Part shown: positions 58,327 through 64,000 of the stretch, in pieces | How the letters are laid out: every line of letters starts with the position of its first letter | Position numbering within the stretch: position 1 is the stretch's first letter | NCBI GenBank assembly: GCA_028554795.2 | Contig: CM068825.1 | Location: 151,378,053-151,442,052 of the forward strand | Direction: 5' to 3' | Source: Sinohyriopsis cumingii | Taxonomy: Eukaryota > Mollusca > Bivalvia > Unionida > Unionidae | Length of the DNA: 64,000 bases | Translations under genes and position numbers: made by a program | The notes under the pieces: generated by a model | Told to the model about the DNA's origin: nothing | What the model saw: only the letters and a program-made list of their open reading frames with translations | Database searches by the model: none

Positions 58327-58673
58327 CTAAGCTAAACGAAGCCTACGTGAATTTGCATAGGGTCAGACACAGTCTGATACCGAAGCCAGAAGAGACAGAG
58401 AATGTGAGAATGTTAAAAGTCACTGAAGACCTGATAGAAGAGCTCTTCAGAGAAGAAGTGAACAGGGAAAAAGAAGAATGGACAGAGAAGTACAGACTTC
58501 AGAAACAGCAGAGAGAGCAGCAACAGCAGCAACAACAGCAGCAGGAACCTGAACCTGACAGAGGCTTTGTCGATTGTCGTATCGACACCAAAGAGTTCTT
58601 CTTCTCTTCCCGAAGAAGCAGACCTATCGTCAGAAAGTCTATCGTCAGAGGACGTCGCATTCTTAGAAACTAA
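58311..58673 (+). CDS. Q-rich coiled-coil protein at right end
   Basis: 120 residues from ATG 58,311 (an upstream extension to 58,287 would need a TTG). Helical N-terminus ('LAKLNEAYVNLHRVRHSL'), charged coiled coil ('LIEELFREEVNREKEEWTEK'), a Q9 run, 'EPEPDRGF', then an Arg/Ser-rich tail. An alternative tail in another frame (acidic, 'LSSESLSSEDVAFLETK') also looks protein-like, so a late frameshift is possible. The stop at 58,673 is followed after 37 nt by a histone-type 3' end, as in the 44,496 gene, whose composition is similar. No family recognised. Confidence 0.6.
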   Translation: MCSKLAKLNEAYVNLHRVRHSLIPKPEETENVRMLKVTEDLIEELFREEVNREKEEWTEKYRLQKQQREQQQQQQQQQEPEPDRGFVDCRIDTKEFFFSSRRSRPIVRKSIVRGRRILRN

Positions 58674-58710
58674 ACGATCGCCCTAGCTTCAACTTCGCAC
58701 ACAAAAAAAC

Positions 58711-58748
58711 AGCCCTTTTCAGGGCTACCACAATCTCTAGAAAAGAAA
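58711..58748 (+). terminator. Histone-type 3' end C
   Basis: Hairpin AGCCCTTTTCAGGGCT (58,711-58,726): six pairs and a UUUC loop, with the first G-C pair changed to A-U as a compensated pair. It is preceded by an A-rich 'caaaaaaac' and followed by ACCACA and, 13 nt after the stem, 'gaaaagaaa' (58,740-58,748). Same spacing as end B. The compensatory first pair argues that the stem is under selection and not merely copied. Confidence 0.85.
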
Positions 58749-58764
58749 TAACAATAGATTTGCC

Positions 58765-59870
58765 AATGTAGAGTAGTGTGAATATAAACACTGACTCTTA
58801 TGTGGTGTGAGTGTATGTGTTTGTGTGGATAGTAGATAATGATAATGTTTTTTTGTTGTTTGACGTGCGTGGAGAGTAGATTTGGGGTTTGATCTGATTG
58901 CTTTGCGTATGTGAATAGTATTTTGAAGTGATTAATAAAAATTTTTAAATTAGTAATTTATAGTTAGAGTGAGTGTTTCTTTTAGGTCCGCGCGTTTTTT
59001 TGGTCATGATCTAGGTAATATAACTTTTGTCTCATAATTTTAAAAGTTCTACTGAGTGTGGCCACCACCAACACCAATTAATACAGAAAAAAGGAACAGA
59101 ACAACTTGTGCAAAGAAATAATGCTAAGAAGAAGAAACGATTAGCAACCCGCCAAACCGTGAACAATTGAAGTGCACAGATCAAAGGAACTCTCACAAAG
59201 GAACGATAGGAACACTCAGTAAGATAGTAATATAGTAATATATCAGGCAAAGGAAATCCAGCCAAGCAGCCCGCCACGCAGCCATTTTGGATCATGCCAC
59301 CTCGTATAATATCTAAGTACTTTAGTACAAGGTAGGAAAATTACTAAGCCTGCGGGCAATTAAAACTCTGTGCTGTTTACATCTCACTATAATATATTTT
59401 ACCTTACTTGTACTAAATTCCGTATCTACTCAATTTGCCGCCTATTCTCTTAAACAGTCTCTAAGAACCATACTAGAACCGACTGGATTGAACTCACACA
59501 TGATAAAAGCACCAACTATCATTCTGTGATTTTCAATCATAAAGAATAAATACGACAAATTACACAACTAACCACTACCTTTTTCTCATAATAACAACTC
59601 TAGCTGTTAGCACTGTTCCCGAAAACAGGCACTAGGAAACACACTGGTACCACGCCTGGTCAGAATCTCACAAGTTACAAGCACAAGCTAACCGCTGTAA
59701 GATTTTCCGATTCACGGAACATAACAGAATCTCATCTCTCATTGTTTCTTCCTAACCACAACCACTATTAACAACAATAACTAACCTAAACCTTATTCAA
59801 AACCAAAGTAGGAATGTCTCAATCAATCACAAACTTAACTTTAACACTAGAAAACAAATTCTTAGAAACA
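58765..59870. other. Between the two elements, nothing recognised
   Basis: AT-rich. 58,765-59,000 may contain the right end of the Polinton (GT-rich; AATAAA near 58,933). No gene is recognised up to 59,870. Confidence 0.45.
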
Positions 59871-59872
59871 AT

Positions 59873-60265
59873 ATGCTTGAAAAGGAAATGAAATCACATA
59901 AAGCCCACACCCCTATGACACCAAACCCGCAAATAATCACGGGGAAATTGGATCTCAGTGCAAACTCCAAGCACCTTGAACTTTGCGAGAAGAAACTCAA
60001 CTTCTCATCCACTCCTGAAAGGAATGATTTAACAACACCGCATCTAACCACCCCTGAGAGAAATGAACTAATTCAAATATCAGCAGCCGACTTAAGTATC
60101 AACTCAACTGTAAGTTTCAAAAACTTACTTGATCCATCGGCAAACAATGAACTGGACGATACAATACCTATAGAAACACCAATATCGCCACTCCAAAAAC
60201 AAGACCAGCCCCCCACCCCCAAATACATGGTCATTGCACAATCCCCAGAAAAAAAAAACAAATAG
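59873..60265 (+). CDS. Possible retroelement ORF1/gag-like N-terminal fragment
   Basis: 130 residues, Asn/Ser/Pro/Thr-rich and hydrophilic ('SSTPERNDLTTPHLTTPERN' contains a short repeat). The frame ends at TAG just after an A10 run. It resembles the disordered N-terminus of retroelement ORF1/gag proteins only by composition; no zinc knuckle or RT is in the window. Low certainty. Confidence 0.3.
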   Translation: MLEKEMKSHKAHTPMTPNPQIITGKLDLSANSKHLELCEKKLNFSSTPERNDLTTPHLTTPERNELIQISAADLSINSTVSFKNLLDPSANNELDDTIPIETPISPLQKQDQPPTPKYMVIAQSPEKKNK

Positions 60266-60540
60266 CCATGATAATAGGAAACCCACCGAAAATAGGGCCC
60301 AACTCATGTAACAAAGGAAAAACTACACCCAAAATGGCGCCCATGGTAACCATAACTCCACCCATTCATATTAATAACAACAAACCGAAATATCATAACA
60401 GTCAGACCCCTGGACCATCAAAACCCTTAACTGAGAAAAATTACTCAGCAGCCGAAACAAAACACAAGCTAACCCAACCACTAAATCAAAACCTAACGTG
60501 TGGGATGGCAAGGGTAAAGGGAAGGGACCCATGTTTAGCA
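60256..60540 (+). CDS. Continuation of the 59,873 frame after an A10 run
   Basis: The +2 frame is open through the A10 run and continues with the same hydrophilic Pro/Asn/Lys composition ('PKMAPMVTITPPIHINNNKP'). An indel of the run would join both frames. Beyond about 60,535 the frame crosses into the G-tract module and is no longer protein-like. Confidence 0.3.
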
Positions 60541-60785
60541 GCAGGGGGGGGGGCGAATCCGACATTTTGTCCAATCGTTATTTTGCTTAATTATTACTTT
60601 CTGCACTCAGCGGATCCGGTGTCGTCAGCGCCTGGTAAAAAAAAACGACGTCGTCGTCGAGGGGATCGTCCGGACGTCATTTGGTTTAATTAATACCTTC
60701 TGCGCGTCGATCCCCAGCGTCGTCAGCGTCCGGTAAGCACATCGACGACCGCGTCGATGTCATCGCCCCCCCCCCCCCGCTGCTA
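60535..60785. repeat. G/C-tract inverted ends with two 99-bp direct repeats
   Basis: The left end TTAGCAGCA-G10-CGA (60,535-60,556) is mirrored by TCG-C13-GCTGCTAA (60,763-60,785). Inside, a unit beginning 'tcc(aatcg/ggacg)t' and containing 'ttaatta', 'ctttctgc/ccttctgc' and 'cgtcgtcagcg' to 'ggtaa' occurs twice, starting at about 60,570 and 60,669. Likely a terminal structure of the right-hand element or a small inserted module. Confidence 0.6.
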
Positions 60786-60809
60786 AGGAGTTATTTACAA
60801 TGAGGGTCT

Positions 60810-62120
60810 TTATGATCTTACAAACAGAGTGATCACTAACTCCTCCTCCTGTAGATCAATTAGGTTATTTGACTGATCGGTGAGTTTAAAATTAATTCTC
60901 GTTAAAAACCGATCATGGCATCGCATATAGACCGGATTAATCGGATTCTCAACGATTAAATATCCCGGAGGGGCTGTTGGTGAAAATGAATAAAGGATAT
61001 ATCCCTGTTGAGCTTGATTTGATTGATTGGTATCCACCTGGTAACTCCCTTCGATAGCATCACACACTAGATTAATTGCTATCACCGATGCGATATTTAC
61101 GTTGTATGGAGCAATATGCCTACCATCATCTCCGTTATCGTGTCTGAGGATATGAGTTGATGAACTGATAAAATCATTAAGAGACTTTCTTAGTTCTGCC
61201 GCGTTGTATCCTGGAAACTTGAAATCAGGTAAATCGGCTTCTGTGATATTATACTCGGTTAGGAATTTTTGTTTATTATCATCGCTGCTATCGGATATTA
61301 CTTTAACGATTCGTTCATTGATATATTCCATGTCTGATATAAGTTGATTTAACACCTCAACGTGTTTTTGTGCTTTTGTCTCTCGTAGCTGTTCTAGTTG
61401 TAATTGGTAATAATGATTAATTTCGGCAAACATATCAGTGATATTCTTTAAACTAATTACGAATGTGGTGTGCAATTTAGGAGTTTCCCCATGCTGAAAA
61501 TACCATTGCATGTTATTCCTGTCTTGAAATGCAAATATACTGGGTAATAACGCGTTTTTCATATTATACAATTTATTTTGATAATTGGGATTAATCTCAT
61601 GATACGATTGCTTGTCCGCGGGGGTTTTATGAGGTGGATTCTCAGGCCATCCTAGTATGGTTCATATTGAACTGTTATAAATATCAACCATATACCCCGG
61701 TGTGCTTATTTCAATCGTCGACGATAACGTCGGTTCATGAACCGTAATAGCGATTTTTGATTCCTTTCCTGTGATCGATTTTATCCTGCGTTGAAATTCT
61801 TTATTGATTTGTTCTATTTGGTATGACCCAGTTGGTATTGTAACCTCCTCCCAGTCTGGGGTCCCATCGGGTTTATTTGTCCGTGCAAAAACCAGCGAGT
61901 TATTAGGTTGTTGTCCGTTAAATGCGTCCGCTCGGATATTAGGCCAACTGTGATATACTCGCAATTTTGCCAGCGCTATTTCCTTCACTGGAACCGGCGA
62001 TGGGAAGTTCACACTGAATTCGGGTTTCGTTGACGTTATCGATATCATACTTGTTTGTACCGGAGTGGTGTTCTCCGCGATCCGCTGAAGTAATTGAAAC
62101 CCTTCGGGGTTCAGCGACAT
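60810..62120 (-). pseudogene. Penton/fibre-base-like protein with one in-frame TGA
   Basis: 437 codons in one frame from ATG 62,120 to the stop at 60,810, interrupted only by TGA at 61,662-61,664. The N-terminal domain has 'FSVNFPSPVPVKEIALAKLR' and 'VYHSWPNI', then 'IPTGSYQIEQINKEFQRRI': the same plan as the penton-like protein of the first element ('..VALVEMIHP..', 'IPSGFY....L...I'). The TGA falls just before 'TILGW', a position where relatives I remember have a residue within 'NS(L).T.LGF'. The C-terminal half is helical ('INHYYQLQLEQLRETKAQKH') with a beta-rich end. Role: probable capsid vertex or fibre anchor (inference). Confidence 0.65.
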
Positions 62121-62151
62121 TATTATTATTCGTTGTCTTTAGTGTCTAATT

Positions 62152-62673
62152 TCAACAACCAGAGCCCATTGAAGTGGTTCCGGCTTCCAGTTGAAAATCC
62201 TCGATTTTTGACATCGCGGAGCTATACAACTGGACCATCGTGGAGAATTCAACATCGGATACGAACAAATTATCAATTGACAACGAGATCAACCCGGATA
62301 ATTTCGAGTACGCGTCGGATACTATTTGATGTTTTACTGTATACTCGTTGAGTTTTTTCTGAAAACACGATGATATCTTCCTAGTGATTGCGTTGGCGAC
62401 TCCAGCAATTGTTGTCATCGCGGAGACGGCGATTGGAACAGCGATCGGGGCTATCGTGGTCACCGTGGATAAAACGACGCCGGTACCGGCCACTATACCC
62501 GACACCGAGTACACGACCGCGTCGATGGCGGTTATTTTTCGGCGGTATTTTTTTATTTTTGCACGGTATTGTTCGGAAAGCGTTTTCAAGTTCGCGGAAA
62601 ATTCTTTTGCGGTATCGAATCGATATTGATGTGACGTCGGTGATACCTCTGATTCAATTTCCTTGGTGGTCAT
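62152..62673 (-). CDS. Two-helix membrane protein
   Basis: 173 residues, ATG 62,673. A charged helix ('LSEQYRAKIKKYRRKITAID') leads into two Ala/Gly/Val-rich hydrophobic segments, residues about 52-72 ('AVVYSVSGIVAGTGVVLS') and 74-94 ('TIAPIAVPIAVSAMTTIAGV'), joined by a short turn (membrane hairpin). A helical region ('FQKKLNEYTVKHQIVSDAYS') and a Ser/Gly tail follow. Similar 'KYRR..+ Gly/Val hairpin + K.LENK..KH' proteins are frequent beside fibre genes in invertebrate virus-like elements (from memory, for example in cnidarians). Probable virion membrane or membrane-piercing protein. It lies 31 nt upstream of the penton-like gene and 25 nt downstream of the fibre gene. Confidence 0.65.
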   Translation of the reverse strand: MTTKEIESEVSPTSHQYRFDTAKEFSANLKTLSEQYRAKIKKYRRKITAIDAVVYSVSGIVAGTGVVLSTVTTIAPIAVPIAVSAMTTIAGVANAITRKISSCFQKKLNEYTVKHQIVSDAYSKLSGLISLSIDNLFVSDVEFSTMVQLYSSAMSKIEDFQLEAGTTSMGSGC

Positions 62674-62698
62674 TTTTATTTTAAAAGAGCTAGTGTTT

Positions 62699-64000
62699 TT
62701 AATTACTTAGATTCGCTACAAATTCCACATACCATGTAATGTTTGCCCCGGTTAGATTTCTATCAACGGCATAAATTGTAAACAGTTCAGTTGCGTTCTT
62801 GTCTATAATTGTTGATATTGTATTGTTAAACCCGGATGAACTCGACGATAATATATTAAACTGCATCATTGAAACCAGTGTCAGTCGATAAATGCCCTTA
62901 ACAGTTGCGGTGATATTTACTGTATTCTGTGTAGGAGTCCAATCGAATGATCCATGCCGAATTGTGTATACTGTGTTGATGATGTTCTCATGAGGGGTTT
63001 TTATTTTTTCGAGTTGCTCTGCTACTCTCGGAAGCCCGTCTTTAATCGCTTCAACATCAGTTCTGATTATTTCTATTCTCCGCAAATTCGCGTCCATATT
63101 ATTCTTGTTTGCTGCAACATTAGTTTTGATTCTTTCTATTTCCCGTGTAGTCTCGGTCATACTTTTTTTGTTCGCTGCAACATCAAGTTTGATTGTTTCT
63201 ATTTCATATGTATGCACGTCTATACCTTTTTTATTCGCTGCAACATCAGTTTTAATTAATCCTATTCCCCGCCAATACGCGTCTACATTTTTTTTGTTCG
63301 CTTCAATATCAGTTTTGATTGTTCCTATTTCCTGTGTATGCGCGTCCGCACTCTTTTTGTTCGCTTCAATATCAGTTTTGATTGTTCCTATTTCCTGTGT
63401 ATGCGCGTCCATATTATTTATGATCGTTGTAACATCAGTTTTGATTGTTTCTATTTTCCGTCCATGCGAGTCTACATTATTTATGATCGTTGCAACATTA
63501 GCGCCGATTATTTCTATTTCCCGTTCATGCGCGTCTACACTCCTTTTGTTTGTTGCAACATCAGTTTTGATTGTTTTTATTTCCTGTCCATACGCAGTGA
63601 TATCATTTATAGTTATTGTAATCTCATCCGGCTTGGTATTTTTTTTACCAAAGAATTTATCAAAGTTGTCATCGATCCTGTTAACATTTTTTCGCAACGG
63701 GGGTAAATTGGCCGACATCGCCATAAGCTCCGAAATAGCATTTTTTATTATTACAAGATTTGGTTGGTCTGCCGTCGGGGGTCCACGAAAAAAACTATCG
63801 ACAATGTATTGCACATCGGCGAAATGCGTTAGCGTCGACCTGAACCGTTCTTCATGCAAGTTAAATTCACTACGTAAACCTTTTAACGAATTTGACATGG
63901 TTATATAATTGTCGCCAAGTGTACTTATTTTTCCATTTATCGTCAAGATGGATTCACCCGGTTTGAGTCGTCCGTCGCTGGTATACAGCGCGATAGTGTC
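62699..64000 (-). CDS. Trimeric-fibre-like protein, 5' end outside window
   Basis: At least 433 residues; the frame is open to the window edge, so the start is not visible. Order: N-terminal part with 'ALYTSDGRLKPGESILTING' and helices; a shaft of about nine 21-residue repeats (63,033-63,605; consensus 'EIxTIKTDVAANKKxxDAHT'), exactly three heptads each, predicting a parallel coiled coil; then a beta-rich head of about 95 residues ('GSFDWTPTQNTVNITATVKG' to 'ITWYVEFVANLSN') resembling the C1q/TNF-like jelly-roll heads of fibres. Two neighbouring repeats (about 63,296-63,420) are nearly identical in DNA, showing recent unit duplication. Probable receptor-binding fibre of the virus-like element (inference from architecture). 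Confidence 0.75.
   Translation of the reverse strand, partial: DTIALYTSDGRLKPGESILTINGKISTLGDNYITMSNSLKGLRSEFNLHEERFRSTLTHFADVQYIVDSFFRGPPTADQPNLVIIKNAISELMAMSANLPPLRKNVNRIDDNFDKFFGKKNTKPDEITITINDITAYGQEIKTIKTDVATNKRSVDAHEREIEIIGANVATIINNVDSHGRKIETIKTDVTTIINNMDAHTQEIGTIKTDIEANKKSADAHTQEIGTIKTDIEANKKNVDAYWRGIGLIKTDVAANKKGIDVHTYEIETIKLDVAANKKSMTETTREIERIKTNVAANKNNMDANLRRIEIIRTDVEAIKDGLPRVAEQLEKIKTPHENIINTVYTIRHGSFDWTPTQNTVNITATVKGIYRLTLVSMMQFNILSSSSSGFNNTISTIIDKNATELFTIYAVDRNLTGANITWYVEFVANLSN

Larger units (their letters stand above)
43935..58770 (+). mobile_element. Polinton/Maverick (adintovirus-like) element, decayed
   Basis: Integrase, protein-primed polymerase B, FtsK/HerA packaging ATPase, pX-like, penton-like and major-capsid remnants occur together, which is the hallmark gene set of Polintons. 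The element is denser in coding and richer in GC than its flanks. The ends are approximate: the outermost recognisable signals are an inverted pair of histone-type 3' ends with similar flanks ('tctctttt(c/t)gagagattg', near 43,977-43,995 and, inverted, near 58,730-58,750), which may be part of the terminal inverted repeats. About 15 kb is normal for the family. I could not define the exact termini or a 6-bp target duplication. Confidence 0.92.
60535..64000 (-). mobile_element. End of a second virus-like (Polinton-related) element, partial
   Basis: Three compact minus-strand genes (gaps of 25-31 nt) encode a fibre-like protein, a two-helix membrane protein and a penton-like protein. None is closely similar to the first element, and codon use is different (more TC/AT-rich). 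The genes read toward the terminal-looking module at 60,535-60,785. The element continues beyond the window, so polymerase, integrase and ATPase are not visible and the assignment rests on the structural genes. Confidence 0.6.

Noticed and set aside
63105..63908. 267-codon plus-strand ORF
   Set aside because: Antisense shadow of the fibre repeat region.

Overview
The window is animal genomic DNA, most likely from a mollusc and probably a bivalve. This is inferred from the AT-rich, gene-free background, the unusually many minisatellites, and tRNA-derived SINEs whose body resembles bivalve SINEs as I remember them. It is not a bacterial or phage sequence: genes in the element have TATA boxes instead of ribosome binding sites, and polyadenylation signals and tRNA-derived SINEs are present.

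Region 1 (1-43,930) is host intergenic sequence. I recognise no host gene in it. It holds about fifteen tandem-repeat arrays (unit about 24 to 130 bp), simple repeats, three tRNA-derived SINEs, small dispersed repeat families and one large foldback inverted repeat.

Region 2 (about 43,935-58,770) is one integrated Polinton/Maverick (adintovirus-like) element of about 15 kb, richer in GC than its flanks. From left to right it carries: a divergent pair of small genes; a minus-strand zinc-knuckle gene; protein-primed family B DNA polymerase; two BIR (IAP-like) genes with small unknown genes; an FtsK/HerA-type packaging ATPase; basic core-like and pX-like proteins; a conserved 'VPY' protein; a retroviral-type integrase with chromodomain; a small membrane protein; a penton/minor-capsid-like protein; a stub of the major capsid protein; and a Q-rich coiled-coil protein. 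Most large genes are broken by in-frame stops and 1-2 nt frameshifts. The integrase is intact. The major capsid gene is almost wholly deleted, and no adenain-like protease was recognised. The copy is therefore a decaying provirus-like insertion.

The most unusual feature is that three transcription units at the two ends of the element finish in what looks exactly like a replication-dependent histone mRNA 3' end: a 6-bp stem with a UUUC loop, followed 13 nt later (measured in two of the copies) by a purine-rich GAAAAGA box that could pair with U7 snRNA. Two of these units diverge from a shared promoter with two CCAAT boxes, a perfect TGACGTCA site and two opposed TATA boxes, the layout of a divergent histone gene pair. 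No histone is encoded. I infer that the element borrowed S-phase, non-polyadenylated histone-type expression for some of its genes.

Region 3 (58,770-60,535) is non-element DNA with two short ORFs of a possible retroelement gag-like product, in different frames joined at an A10 run.

Region 4 (60,535-64,000, running off the right edge) is the end of a second, different virus-like element with all genes on the minus strand: a trimeric-fibre-like protein (21-residue coiled-coil repeats plus a beta-rich head), a two-helix membrane protein, and a penton-like protein split by a single TGA. A 250-bp module with G/C-tract inverted ends and internal 99-bp repeats probably marks its terminus.
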